Source of the DNA: JAFALK01 sp042701975
Lineage (GTDB): Bacteria; Pseudomonadota; Gammaproteobacteria; Burkholderiales; Burkholderiaceae_C
Reading direction: 5' to 3'
Assembly (NCBI GenBank): GCA_042701975.1
Contig: CP170561.1
Location: 744,001 to 808,000, forward strand
Length of the DNA stretch: 64,000 bases
Part shown: in pieces, positions 1-8,247 of the stretch
How positions within the stretch are numbered: position 1 is the first letter of the stretch
Layout of the letters: each line of letters begins with the position of its first letter
Notes under the pieces: generated by a model
Databases searched by the model: none
Told to the model about the DNA's origin: nothing
The model's input: only the letters and a program-made list of their open reading frames with translations
Position numbers and translations under genes: made by a program

Positions 1-456
1 CAGGCGCTCGAAGCCAAAGGCCTCATCCACACGCAGATCATGGCCTACAGCGCCAAGTACGCGAGCGCCTTCTACGGCCCTTTTCGCGATGCCGTGGGCT
101 CGGCCGCCAACCTGGGCAAGGCCGACAAGAAGACCTATCAGATGGACCCCGGCAACAGCGATGAAGCCCTGCGTGAAGTGGCGCTGGACATCGCCGAGGG
201 CGCGGACATGGTGATGGTCAAGCCCGGCCTGCCTTACCTCGACATCGTGCACCGCGTGAAGCGCGAGTTCGGCATGCCGACCTTCGCCTATCAGGTGTCC
301 GGCGAGTACGCCATGGTCAAGGCCGCGGCCGCCAACGGCTGGGTCGATCACGACGCCGTGATGATGGAGTCTCTGCTCGCCTTCAAGCGCGCGGGCGCCG
401 ATGGCGTGCTCACCTACTTCGCGCTCGAAGCGGCGCGCCTGCTCAGCAAAAAGTAG
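1..456 (+). CDS. hemB: Delta-aminolevulinic acid dehydratase (porphobilinogen synthase), C-terminal part
   Basis: The frame is open from the first base, so the 5' part lies outside the window; about 151 C-terminal residues are visible. The enzyme condenses two 5-aminolevulinate molecules into porphobilinogen in cytosolic heme synthesis. The visible segment carries family blocks including the active-site lysine region (ADMVMVKPGLPYLD), the AYQVSGEYAM block and the terminal ADGVLTYFALEAA. The next gene, corA, starts two bases after the stop, so the two are probably co-transcribed. The identification is firm; only the truncation limits it. Confidence 0.96.
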   Translation, partial: QALEAKGLIHTQIMAYSAKYASAFYGPFRDAVGSAANLGKADKKTYQMDPGNSDEALREVALDIAEGADMVMVKPGLPYLDIVHRVKREFGMPTFAYQVSGEYAMVKAAAANGWVDHDAVMMESLLAFKRAGADGVLTYFALEAARLLSKK

Positions 457-458
457 CA

Positions 459-1532
459 ATGCGCGTCTTCCACGTCGACGGCGACCGCTTCACGGAACTC
501 ACTGCGCTGCCGGATGCGCTGCCACCTTCGGGCTTCGTGTGGCTCAGCTATGCGCGCGGCGATTTCGAGCCGATGCTGCCTGAAGCGCAGGCTGCCCTGG
601 TCCGCTGGAACTGTGGACCCGTGGTGGACCCGCACGTGCGCGACCTGCTCAACGAGCAGCATCCCTCGCACTTCGACACCACCTCCTGGTATGACCTGCT
701 GATCTTCCGTCGCCTGGCCGCCGCGCCGGGCGCGGCCGACGGGCTGCAGGGCAGCGACCACGTGGAGCAGGCGATCGACACCAGCCCCGTCGGCTTCGCC
801 GTCTTTGACCACGTGCTGATCACCGTGCATCCGGGCGACTGCACCGTGCGCGACTTTTTCGCCGACCGGCTCGAGAAGCTCACCGAAGGCCGGGAAGCAC
901 GCGGCAGCGCGCGCCTGCCCAGCAGCCCCGCCGAGTTGATGCTGCGCATGGTCAACCACATGGTGGACAGCTACCTCGACCTGCGCCGGCTGCTCACCCG
1001 TCAGTTCAGTGCGCTGCAAAAGCTTCTGCTCGACCCGCGCAGCCATTTCGACGACTGGCCGCTGCTGATGTCCTCGCGCGATGCACTGCACCGCGTGGAA
1101 GACACCTGCGAAGACCAGCGCAGCGCCGTGCAGGAATGGATAGACGCGCTGGACGAATGGCCCGACCCCGGCAACGACAAGGCCCGCCGTGAACGCGAGC
1201 TGCTGCGCGTGCGATCGCGCGATGTGCTGGAACACGTGGAGCGCGTGCTCTCGCATGTGAGGCGACTGGAAAGCAGCGCCGAGTCCACCGTGCAGATGCA
1301 CTTCTCGGCGCTCGGCCATCGCACCAACAGCATCATGCGCACGCTGACCGTGCTGACTGCCATCTTCCTGCCGCTGAACCTGATCACCGGCATCTTCGGC
1401 ATGAACTTCGACGCGCTGCCACTGATCCACCGCGCCACAGGCTTCTGGATCGCGGTGGGGTTGATGGCAGCGCTCGGCCTGGGGCTGGCGGGGTTCTTTT
1501 GGCGCAAGCGCTACCTCAGCTCGCGCAGCTGA
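459..1532 (+). CDS. corA: CorA-family Mg2+/divalent cation transporter
   Basis: This 357-residue protein has the CorA layout: a long cytoplasmic alpha/beta and helical N-terminal domain, then two transmembrane helices at the extreme C-terminus. The signature GMN motif is at about residues 313-315 (GIFGMNFDALP), at the end of TM1 and the mouth of the pore. TM2 and a short basic tail (FFWRKRYL) follow. Members form pentameric channels for Mg2+ (sometimes Co2+ or Ni2+, or Zn2+ in the ZntB branch); the substrate cannot be read from the sequence. ATG lies directly behind hemB. The stop codon sits inside a perfect palindrome shared with the convergent downstream gene. Confidence 0.9.
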   Translation: MRVFHVDGDRFTELTALPDALPPSGFVWLSYARGDFEPMLPEAQAALVRWNCGPVVDPHVRDLLNEQHPSHFDTTSWYDLLIFRRLAAAPGAADGLQGSDHVEQAIDTSPVGFAVFDHVLITVHPGDCTVRDFFADRLEKLTEGREARGSARLPSSPAELMLRMVNHMVDSYLDLRRLLTRQFSALQKLLLDPRSHFDDWPLLMSSRDALHRVEDTCEDQRSAVQEWIDALDEWPDPGNDKARRERELLRVRSRDVLEHVERVLSHVRRLESSAESTVQMHFSALGHRTNSIMRTLTVLTAIFLPLNLITGIFGMNFDALPLIHRATGFWIAVGLMAALGLGLAGFFWRKRYLSSRS

Positions 1533-1546
1533 GCGGTCCGCTCAGC
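1528..1546. terminator. Palindrome at a convergent gene junction, candidate bidirectional terminator
   Basis: GCTGAGCGG-T-CCGCTCAGC is a perfect 19-base inverted repeat. It spans the stop codon of corA (plus) and the stop of the PH-domain gene (minus). No T-run follows on either strand, so its role as an intrinsic terminator is inferred from position and symmetry only. Confidence 0.45.
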
Positions 1547-2102
1547 CCCGCTGGGCACCGCGGATGATCTGGTAGACCGTCTTGGCGTCCTGAATCAGGT
1601 CGAAGCGAGGTGCCATGAACTTCGCGGAACCCGGCCAACCCGGCATCGCAAAGCTCATCCCGGCAAATGCCTGCTGCGGCCCGAAGGTGATCGTGCCCTC
1701 GCCGCCCGACGATTCACGCAGAGAGACATCGCTCAGCGTCTTCAGCGCCAGCGACTTGACCTCCCGAGAGAACACGCCCGACACAATCAGCACGCGTTCC
1801 GCCGTCACCGCATAGTGCGTCGCAGTGCGCTGCCGCGCCTCGATGAAGAAGCGGCCGAACACGATGTAGAGCCCCAGGCACACAAAGGGCACGCCCCAAA
1901 GAGCGAAGAACACCGGTGCATTCGGCGCCGTAGCGGCGTTGTACTCCCAGAAGATCGCGAAGCCGCACCAGAGCAGGCTGAACGGGATCATCAGCGCATC
2001 GGCGCCGCGCAGGACCAGCCCCTGTCGAGGCCGCCCCGACCAGAGCATCTGCTCGCCGGCTGACAACTCGCGGCGAACTTCATCAGGCAGAGTGGCTTGC
2101 AT
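1542..2102 (-). CDS. PH domain-containing membrane protein
   Basis: The product has 186 residues. A charged N-terminus with the GEQMLWSGRPRQG block typical of bacterial PH (bPH2-like) membrane proteins is followed by two hydrophobic helices at about residues 36-52 and 64-84. A C-terminal beta-rich PH-like domain follows (THYAVTAERVLIVSG, then LSDVSLRES). Such proteins are membrane-anchored and mostly of unknown function. The gene starts 8 bases after the stop of the SPFH gene, so the two are probably one transcript and may act together at the membrane. The exact role is unknown. Confidence 0.75.
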   Translation of the reverse strand: MQATLPDEVRRELSAGEQMLWSGRPRQGLVLRGADALMIPFSLLWCGFAIFWEYNAATAPNAPVFFALWGVPFVCLGLYIVFGRFFIEARQRTATHYAVTAERVLIVSGVFSREVKSLALKTLSDVSLRESSGGEGTITFGPQQAFAGMSFAMPGWPGSAKFMAPRFDLIQDAKTVYQIIRGAQRG

Positions 2103-2109
2103 GCTGACC

Positions 2110-3030
2110 TCACTTGCCGGTGTTCACGCTCATGAACGGCACCGGCGCGCCGGCGTAGATGTGTTCCGGCAGCTTGCCGTCCCAGCGCTCGGCCTTCTTC
2201 AGCTCGACCTCGATGCGGCGCAGCTCCAGCACGTCCTTGTTTTCGCGCAGCGCGGCGTTCTGCACGCGCATGGCTTCGGCCTGGGCCTGAGCGACCTTGA
2301 GGTTGGCGTAAGCCTCGCCGTCCGCCTTGGCGCGCAGCGCGTTCGCTTCGGCCTCGGCCACGGCGACCTTCTGCTTCTGCTCGGCCTCCACGGTCTTGAG
2401 CTTGTTCTCGGCACCCAAGCGCAGCTGCTCCTGCGTGACCTTCTCGTTGATGGCCGCCATGTAGCTGGAGCTGAACGAGAAATTGCGCATGTCGATGTTG
2501 ATCACGTTGGCGCCGTAGACCACGAGCTTGGTCCTCAGCGCCATGCCGATGTCGTTGGACACGGCGGCGCGCTTGGCGATCAGGTCCGGCGCGGTGTAGC
2601 GTGCGGTCACGGCCTTGAAGACTTCTTGCGTGGCGGTGTTGACGTAGCTGTTCAGGTCGCCCGAGCGGCTGTACTTCTCGAACACCTCGGCCACGCGATC
2701 CGGCGCGATGGCGTAGCGCACGGTCAGGCTCACCTTCACCGGCTGCTGGTCCGAAGTCGAACCCTCGGCACCTTCCACATCGGCCTGCTCCGAACGCACG
2801 TTGAAGACCGAGAGCTTCTGCCACGGCGGCAGCACCGCCAGGCCCTCGCCTTCGATGCCCACGATGCGGCCGAACTGCGTGACGACACCGCGATGGCCCG
2901 TGGGCACGGTAGCGAAAGGCCAGAGCAGAGACACCGCGATCACGACGACCAGGACCACCGCGCCCCAGCGCAGCACCTTCGCCGGAGACATGCCGCCGTT
3001 GCTGCCACCGAGATCGATTCCGAGACTCAT
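2110..3030 (-). CDS. SPFH/Band 7 (prohibitin/HflC-like) membrane protein
   Basis: The product has 306 residues. One transmembrane helix lies at about residues 19-42, followed by the Band 7 domain (VPTGHRGVVTQFGRIVG through INIDMRNFSFSSSYM). A long Ala/Glu/Lys-rich coiled coil covers about 195-270 (EAEQKQKVAVAEAEANALRA). SPFH proteins assemble into large membrane rings or microdomains and often partner membrane proteases or other membrane proteins. Here no NfeD or FtsH partner is adjacent; the PH-domain protein follows 8 bases downstream. The ATG has a good upstream ribosome site (AAGGAGCG on the minus strand). Confidence 0.87.
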   Translation of the reverse strand: MSLGIDLGGSNGGMSPAKVLRWGAVVLVVVIAVSLLWPFATVPTGHRGVVTQFGRIVGIEGEGLAVLPPWQKLSVFNVRSEQADVEGAEGSTSDQQPVKVSLTVRYAIAPDRVAEVFEKYSRSGDLNSYVNTATQEVFKAVTARYTAPDLIAKRAAVSNDIGMALRTKLVVYGANVINIDMRNFSFSSSYMAAINEKVTQEQLRLGAENKLKTVEAEQKQKVAVAEAEANALRAKADGEAYANLKVAQAQAEAMRVQNAALRENKDVLELRRIEVELKKAERWDGKLPEHIYAGAPVPFMSVNTGK

Positions 3031-3110
3031 ATCGCTCCTTCGCGTCGAGTGCGACGCTGTTGATGTGGGGCGATCGTAGAAAGCCGCACATCAGGAAGCC
3101 ATAAGGATCT

Positions 3111-3146
3111 CTAGAGGAACATCTCGTCAATATTCACCGCACGACG
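3111..3146 (-). pseudogene. Possible relic of a patatin 3' end
   Basis: In the gap between the Cys-rich gene and the SPFH gene the minus strand reads RRAVNIDEMFL followed by a stop. This resembles the C-terminus of the intact patatin gene upstream, which ends SSVKIDQMFL-stop. The VxIDxMFL match holds at protein level and most bases agree. I read it as the residue of a former patatin duplication or rearrangement. It is short, so chance similarity cannot be excluded. Confidence 0.35.
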
Positions 3147-3148
3147 AT

Positions 3149-3640
3149 TCACGGGATCGGACAGCGGCTGTAGGCGAAGTGCCAGCCCTTGTCGTAAATG
3201 CCGCCGCAGTAGTCGGCTTGTTGAAAAGCCTGACATTTGGGTGCCGACCACTGGCCACCCCCGAGCTCCTCGGCCGTGCAGTTGCCGATGCAGTCCGCCT
3301 GGCCCCGACAAGCCTTGCCGGCATCTGCCAACGGGACAGGCTGACGTTTCGACCCGCACCGGCCGCGCTTGTAGGACCCCGACCAGACTCCGCCTGCCTT
3401 CTGGCAGCTCGCGCGGTCCGAGGCGCCTTCGGCCGGATCGGGATCCTGGCGAAAGGTCTTCACGGACGGCGGCGGCGGGCCGATCGCCACAACGACGTCA
3501 CCGGGAGCATCTGCGTTCGGCGTCTGCACTTGCGCCTGCGCCTGCCGGGTTGCGGCTGCTTCCCGCAAGCGATAGTGGCCGATCACCCCTGCGACCAGCA
3601 CGACGAATACGGCAATCAGGAAGAAGTGAACCCGCCGCAT
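3149..3640 (-). CDS. Membrane-anchored Cys-rich periplasmic protein of unknown function
   Basis: This 163-residue protein is not recognised. It has an N-terminal uncleaved signal-anchor helix (residues about 5-22), then a Pro/Ala-rich linker (GPPPPSV). A compact domain with eight cysteines follows (SCQKAGGVW, GRCG, KACRGQADCIGNCTA, PKCQ, DYCGG, SRCPIP), enough for four disulfides. The topology and cysteines suggest a periplasmic disulfide-stabilised domain. The gene sits 8 bases behind the patatin gene in the same orientation and is probably co-transcribed with it. Confidence 0.6.
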   Translation of the reverse strand: MRRVHFFLIAVFVVLVAGVIGHYRLREAAATRQAQAQVQTPNADAPGDVVVAIGPPPPSVKTFRQDPDPAEGASDRASCQKAGGVWSGSYKRGRCGSKRQPVPLADAGKACRGQADCIGNCTAEELGGGQWSAPKCQAFQQADYCGGIYDKGWHFAYSRCPIP

Positions 3641-3648
3641 CGCCTCTC

Positions 3649-4662
3649 CTACAGAAACATCTGGTCGATCTTCACGCTGGAGCGCTTGCCCACCGCCGCG
3701 CCATGCTCGGCCAGCCAGGCCTTACCGTGGCGGCGGCCCATCTCCTTGAGCTTCTCGAAGAGCTGGAAACCGGCCGTGAGCTTGGTGTCGGGATCGAAGT
3801 CGTGCAGCGCCTGGCCGCCGTCGATCAGGTGGAAGCGCGCGTTGCGCAGGCGCCGCTCCAGGATGCCGAGCGAGAAGCCCAGCCAGCGTTTGGGCAGCAG
3901 GGCCTGCAGCTGCGCGAAGGAGCGCATCTCGCGCAGGAACGCGGCGTTGAAGCCGACCTCGGCCACGCGATCGGCGATCGAATCGGCGGTGGCGGGCAGC
4001 TTCTTGCGCTCCAGCGGGTTGAGCAGCACGAGCAAGGTGTCCGGCGAATGGCATTCGTAGAAGAGTGGGAACACCGCCGGGTTGCCGGCGTAGCCGCCGT
4101 CCCAGTAGGACTCGCCGTGCACGTCCACCGCGGCGTGGATCGTCGGCAGGCAGGCCGAGGCGAGCAGCGCTTCGGCGCTCAGCTCGGCATTGCGGAACAC
4201 GCGCAGCTTGCCGGTCTTCACATGTGTGGCGGCGATGAAGAGCTTGACCGGCGAGGCCTTGCGCAGCTTCTCGAAGTCGATCTGCTGGCGCACCACGTCG
4301 CCCAGCGGATCCAGGCCCAACGGGTTCATCTGCGCGGGCGTGAAGTACTGCGTCCACTGCAGCATCATCTTGACGACAGGCGCGGCGTCGGTGCCGCGGC
4401 CTTCGCGCACGGTCAGGCCCGGCGGCGCGCTGGCCGCCACGGCGTGCCAGAAGCGCTCCAGCGCCGCACGTGCGCCTTCGGTGCCGCCGTCCATCAGCCC
4501 CTGGGCGAGCACGACGGCGTTCATCGCCCCCGCACTCGTGCCGCTGATGCCATCGATGTGGGTGTGCCCTTCCTCGAGCAGCGCATCGAGCACGCCCCAA
4601 GTGAAGGCGCCGTGTGCACCGCCCCCTTGCAAAGCCAGATTGAGGGAGCGGCGCTTGATCAT
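3649..4662 (-). CDS. Patatin-like phospholipase
   Basis: The 337-residue protein has a complete patatin Ser-Asp dyad. The oxyanion glycine loop is at residues 11-18 (LQGGGAHGAF), the nucleophile elbow GTSAG has Ser43, and the catalytic Asp188 lies in DGGYAGN. Patatins hydrolyse acyl ester bonds of phospholipids; bacterial members are cytosolic or secreted. No signal peptide is seen, so it may act on the inner leaflet or on imported substrates. It lies 7 bases downstream of ybeY and just ahead of the Cys-rich, SPFH and PH-domain genes, which makes a membrane-lipid context. Its last residues resemble the relic at 3111-3146. Confidence 0.88.
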   Translation of the reverse strand: MIKRRSLNLALQGGGAHGAFTWGVLDALLEEGHTHIDGISGTSAGAMNAVVLAQGLMDGGTEGARAALERFWHAVAASAPPGLTVREGRGTDAAPVVKMMLQWTQYFTPAQMNPLGLDPLGDVVRQQIDFEKLRKASPVKLFIAATHVKTGKLRVFRNAELSAEALLASACLPTIHAAVDVHGESYWDGGYAGNPAVFPLFYECHSPDTLLVLLNPLERKKLPATADSIADRVAEVGFNAAFLREMRSFAQLQALLPKRWLGFSLGILERRLRNARFHLIDGGQALHDFDPDTKLTAGFQLFEKLKEMGRRHGKAWLAEHGAAVGKRSSVKIDQMFL

Positions 4663-4669
4663 GATGGTC

Positions 4670-5131
4670 CTACTTCCGTTTGCTCGGTTTGCTGCGTACG
4701 TACGGATCGGCGAAGCCCAGTGCCAGCATCAGCTCGCTCTCGCGTGCTTCCATGGCCTCGGCTTCTTCGTCGTCCTCATGGTCATAACCTTGAGCATGAA
4801 GCGTGCCATGCACCAGCATGTGCGCGTAATGGGCGGCGATGTCGAGCTTGGCCTTCTTTGCCTCGTCTTCCACGATGGGCGCGCAGATGACCAGGTCCGC
4901 CATCACGACGGGTTCCTGCGCGTAGTCGAAGGTCAGCACATTGGTGGCGTAGTCCTTGCCGCGGAATTCGCTGTTGAGCTGCTGGCCTTCCTCCACATCG
5001 ACGATGCGCACGGTGATCTCGCCCGGCAGTTCCAGCGCGGCACGGATCCAGCGCGCCACCTTGTGGCGCGGCAGCAGCTCGCGGTGGCTCGGGTCGGCGA
5101 ATTGCAGGGAGAGCGTGAGTTCGGGCTTCAT
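4670..5131 (-). CDS. ybeY: Endoribonuclease YbeY (16S rRNA 3'-end maturation)
   Basis: The 153-residue product carries the UPF0054 zinc motif HGTLHAQGYDH with three metal-binding histidines, plus the upstream block LNSEFRGKDYATNVLTFDY. YbeY is a single-strand-specific metallo-endoribonuclease needed for 16S rRNA 3' processing and late 70S quality control. Its start overlaps the end of phoH by four bases (ATGA), the conserved phoH-ybeY arrangement. The usual follower in this pathway, a CorC/YbeX protein, is absent; patatin follows instead. Confidence 0.95.
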   Translation of the reverse strand: MKPELTLSLQFADPSHRELLPRHKVARWIRAALELPGEITVRIVDVEEGQQLNSEFRGKDYATNVLTFDYAQEPVVMADLVICAPIVEDEAKKAKLDIAAHYAHMLVHGTLHAQGYDHEDDEEAEAMEARESELMLALGFADPYVRSKPSKRK

Positions 5132-6129
5132 GCGTTCTTGCCTTCCATCTTGTCGCGCTTCTCATAAGCATCGACGATGCGCGCGACGAGCGGATGACGG
5201 ACCACGTCGCTGCTGGTGAAGCGCGTCATGGCGATGCCCTTGACCTTGGCCAGCACGCGCTCGGCGTCGATCAGGCCGGACAGTTGGCCCTTGGGCAGGT
5301 CGATCTGGCTGGTGTCGCCAGTCACCACGCAGCGGCTGCCAAAGCCGATGCGGGTGAGGAACATCTTCATCTGCTCGGGCGTGGTGTTCTGCGCCTCGTC
5401 CAGGATCACGAAAGCGTGGTTGAGCGTGCGGCCGCGCATGAAGGCCAGCGGCGCCACTTCAAGCAGACCCTTCTCGAAGGCCTTGTTGACGCGGTCGAAG
5501 CCCATCAGGTCGTAGAGCGCGTCATACAGCGGGCGCAGATAGGGATCGACCTTCTGCGTCAGGTCGCCCGGCAGAAAGCCCAGGCGCTCGCCGGCCTCGA
5601 CCGCCGGCCGCGTGAGGATGATGCGCTGCACGCTGGAGCGCTCCAGCGCATCCACGGCGCAGGCCACGGCCAGGAAGGTCTTGCCGGTGCCCGCTGGCCC
5701 CAAGCCGAAGGTGATGTCGTGGTTGAGGATGTTCTTCAGGTAGTCGTGCTGACGCGGTGTGCGCCCGGCGAGATCCGCGCGGCGGGTGCGCAGCACGACT
5801 TCCTCGTTGCCCGGCGATCCTGCTGCAGCAGAGGCCTTGGCAGCCGTCTTGGGCCGCACCGCCACGCCGATGTCGTGGGCCGCTTGCATCAGCGCCAGTT
5901 GCAGCGATTCAGGCGCGATCGAACGGCGCGCCTTCTCGTACAGCGTGTCCAGCAGCTGCACGCAGCGCTCTGCCGCAGCCTTCGGGCCCTCGATGCGGAA
6001 CAGCTCCTGCCGATGTGAAAGCTTCACGCCCAGGGCGGCCTCGATCTCGCGCAAATGCTCGTCGAGGCTGCCGCACAGGTGCGCGAGGCGGTTGTTGTCG
6101 GGGGGCGTCAGGGCGTGCTTGAGGATCAC
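5128..6129 (-). CDS. ybeZ: PhoH-family ATPase (YbeZ)
   Basis: This is a PhoH-like P-loop NTPase. The Walker A motif is GPAGTGKT and Walker B is AFVILDEAQN, followed by TGDTSQIDLP. An N-terminal KH-like segment (LREIEAALGVKLSHR) comes before the ATPase domain. PhoH proteins work with YbeY in RNA processing. The frame is open to a GTG at 6174, but conserved sequence begins near LKHALTPPDNNRLAHLCG, so the GTG at 6129 is preferred (333 residues). That choice also leaves room for a promoter facing the divergent kinase gene. Neither GTG has a clear ribosome site. Confidence 0.9.
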   Translation of the reverse strand: MILKHALTPPDNNRLAHLCGSLDEHLREIEAALGVKLSHRQELFRIEGPKAAAERCVQLLDTLYEKARRSIAPESLQLALMQAAHDIGVAVRPKTAAKASAAAGSPGNEEVVLRTRRADLAGRTPRQHDYLKNILNHDITFGLGPAGTGKTFLAVACAVDALERSSVQRIILTRPAVEAGERLGFLPGDLTQKVDPYLRPLYDALYDLMGFDRVNKAFEKGLLEVAPLAFMRGRTLNHAFVILDEAQNTTPEQMKMFLTRIGFGSRCVVTGDTSQIDLPKGQLSGLIDAERVLAKVKGIAMTRFTSSDVVRHPLVARIVDAYEKRDKMEGKNA

Positions 6130-6185
6130 ATCGCTGCGGAATTGTTGGCAAGGCCCGCATTGTCGCTCCTGCACAATTCGCCGCC

Positions 6186-7499
6186 ATGGACCCGATGTCG
6201 TCGCCCCCGTCCTTTCCGCTGCCGCTGCTGCAGGCCGCTTCCGGCGGCCTGGCCGCCATGCTGCTCCTGATGGCGGCGCTGCTGTTCGCCCTGGTGCTGC
6301 GCCATGGATGCGAAGGTCGCGCGCGTTGGCTGGCCGCGATGATGCTGTGCTGGCTGCCGCTCGCCGTGCCGCTGCCTGCCGCCTGGATGCCCACGCTGGC
6401 CTTCGCGCTGGTGACGCTGTTCGGCGTGCACTACCTGCTGCGCGCCCTCTTCGCCGCGGCCAGCAGCATCGACGTGGTGCTGGGCGTGCAGGCCGTGCTG
6501 GCGCCGCTTTCCGTCCTGCTGCTGAACAAGTCCGGCCTGGTCACCGCCTGGCAAGGCCTGATGGAGCTGGAACTGCTCGGCGCGCTGGGCCTGGCCTGGT
6601 GGCACGGCCGGCGCATGGCCCACATCGACACCGATGACGGCAACGGCGAACAGCCGCTGGGCCGCATCCTCTTCTTCACCGCCGTCCCGCTGCTGCTGCT
6701 GCCAACGGCTGCCCGCGCCGCCGGCCTGCCCACGGTGGCGGCCTGGTGCAACCTCGGCCTGCCGCTGCTGATGCTGGCGCTGGGCGCGCTGGCGCTGAAC
6801 GAGGTGGCCACCGCACGCCGCGCCGCCGAGCTGCGCACCGCCGAGATGGAACGCCAGCTGCACGAACGCCTGGCCGAAGCCGAGCGCAACTACCTGGCCA
6901 TGGCCGACGCGCGCGTGGAGCAGGTCACCGAACGCGAGCGCAAGCGCATCGCCGCCGACCTGCACGACGACCTGGGTGCCAAGCTGCTCACCATCGTCCA
7001 CACCAGCGAATCCGACCGCATCTCCACGCTGGCACGCGAGGCGCTCGAGGAAATGCGCTTGTCCGTGCGCGGCCTGACGGGCCGGCCCGTGCAACTGCTC
7101 GACGCCCTGGGCGACTGGCGCGCCGAGGTGGTCTCGCGCCTGGGCCAGGCCAACATCCTGGCCGACTGGAAGAGCCCGTCGGAAGACATCATCCACACCC
7201 TGCCGGCACGCGCCTATGTGCAGACCACCCGCATCGTGCGCGAGTCCGTCTCCAACATCATCAAGCACAGCGGCGCCACGCATTGCACGGTGGCCTGCCA
7301 TGTCCAGGACGGTGACTTCATGCTCATCATCCAGGACAACGGACAGGGCATCTCGACCGAAAGCGATGCCCGGCTGGACCGCGGCCACGGCATGTCCAGC
7401 ATGAAATCGCGCGCCAAGCAGCTGCAGGGCCAGTGCCTGGTGGAATCGGGCCCAGGCTGGGGAACCGTGATCCGTCTCACGATTCCGTTGCGTGCATGA
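6186..7499 (+). CDS. NarL-type sensor histidine kinase
   Basis: The 437-residue protein has six to seven hydrophobic helices over roughly residues 15-205. A coiled linker follows (about 210-245), then a HisKA_3 dimerisation box with phospho-accepting His260 in ERERKRIAADLHDDLGAKL. The ATPase domain has an N box (RESVSNIIKH) and G boxes (DNGQGI, GHGMSSM). There is no periplasmic sensor domain, so the signal is probably sensed in the membrane. It is followed 80 bases later by its likely partner, a LuxR-type regulator. No ribosome site precedes the ATG; a second ATG three codons in is possible. Confidence 0.88.
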   Translation: MDPMSSPPSFPLPLLQAASGGLAAMLLLMAALLFALVLRHGCEGRARWLAAMMLCWLPLAVPLPAAWMPTLAFALVTLFGVHYLLRALFAAASSIDVVLGVQAVLAPLSVLLLNKSGLVTAWQGLMELELLGALGLAWWHGRRMAHIDTDDGNGEQPLGRILFFTAVPLLLLPTAARAAGLPTVAAWCNLGLPLLMLALGALALNEVATARRAAELRTAEMERQLHERLAEAERNYLAMADARVEQVTERERKRIAADLHDDLGAKLLTIVHTSESDRISTLAREALEEMRLSVRGLTGRPVQLLDALGDWRAEVVSRLGQANILADWKSPSEDIIHTLPARAYVQTTRIVRESVSNIIKHSGATHCTVACHVQDGDFMLIIQDNGQGISTESDARLDRGHGMSSMKSRAKQLQGQCLVESGPGWGTVIRLTIPLRA

Positions 7500-7518
7500 G
7501 CGCTGCTTGAGACAACTT

Positions 7519-7550
7519 GACTTGGCAAGTCGGTGAATAACCGCTAACTT
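7519..7550 (+). promoter_or_regulatory. Candidate promoter with overlapping palindrome upstream of the response regulator
   Basis: TTGGCA (7522-7527) and TAACTT (7545-7550) are spaced by 17 bases, a fair sigma-70 promoter. The -35 element lies inside the 13-base perfect palindrome GACTTGGCAAGTC (7519-7531), which could be an operator, perhaps for autoregulation. The response regulator ATG follows at 7580, with GAGGGG as ribosome site. Confidence 0.45.
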
Positions 7551-7579
7551 GCACCTATCCACGAGGGGACACTTTCACC

Positions 7580-8233
7580 ATGAACCACATCCTTCTGCTC
7601 GAAGACATTCCCGAGATCCGCGCCTGGCTCAAGGTGCTGGTCAAGCAGGTGTTCGCCAACGCCCAGATCACCGAGTGCTCGCGCGTGCAGGATGCTCTGC
7701 TGCAGGTGAGCAGCCAGCGCTTCACGCTGGCCCTGCTGGACCTGGGCCTGCCCGACGGCTCCGGCGTCGATGTGGTCACGGCGCTGCGCGAGAAACAGCC
7801 TGAAGTGCAGTCGGTGATCGTCACCATCCACGACGACGACGAACACCTCTTCCCGGCCCTGCAGGCTGGCGCCTTCGGCTACCTGCTCAAGGAACAGTCG
7901 CGCGAGCTGCTGATGGAGCAGTTGCAGCGCATCAGCCAGGGCGAACCGCCGCTCTCGCCCTCGATCGCCCGCAAGGTCATCGCCTATTTCGCCGCCCAGC
8001 GCCGCCCCAACACCGCGGCCCTGCTGCACGAGGTCTCGCTGACCGAGCGCGAAACCGAAGTGCTGCTGCGCGTGGCCAAGGGTTTCACCCTGCCGGAAAT
8101 CGGTGTGCAGCTGGGCTTGAGCCGCCACACGATCGCGGACTATGTGAAGCAGATCTACCGCAAGCTCAACGTGAGCTCGCGCGCAGAAGCCGCGCTGGAA
8201 GCGCAGCGGCTTGGCTTGTTCGGCCGGAACTGA
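7580..8233 (+). CDS. LuxR/NarL-family response regulator
   Basis: This 217-residue protein has a receiver domain with acidic residues E8/D9, phospho-accepting Asp54 (LALLDLGLPDGSG) and the conserved Lys in YLLKEQ. A C-terminal LuxR helix-turn-helix follows (SLTERETEVLLRVAKG then LSRHTIADYVKQIYRKLNV). It should be phosphorylated by the kinase encoded just upstream and then bind DNA as a dimer. It may be transcribed separately from the kinase gene through the promoter at 7519-7550. The target genes are unknown. Confidence 0.92.
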   Translation: MNHILLLEDIPEIRAWLKVLVKQVFANAQITECSRVQDALLQVSSQRFTLALLDLGLPDGSGVDVVTALREKQPEVQSVIVTIHDDDEHLFPALQAGAFGYLLKEQSRELLMEQLQRISQGEPPLSPSIARKVIAYFAAQRRPNTAALLHEVSLTERETEVLLRVAKGFTLPEIGVQLGLSRHTIADYVKQIYRKLNVSSRAEAALEAQRLGLFGRN

Positions 8234-8247
8234 ATGGGCTTGAGGCC

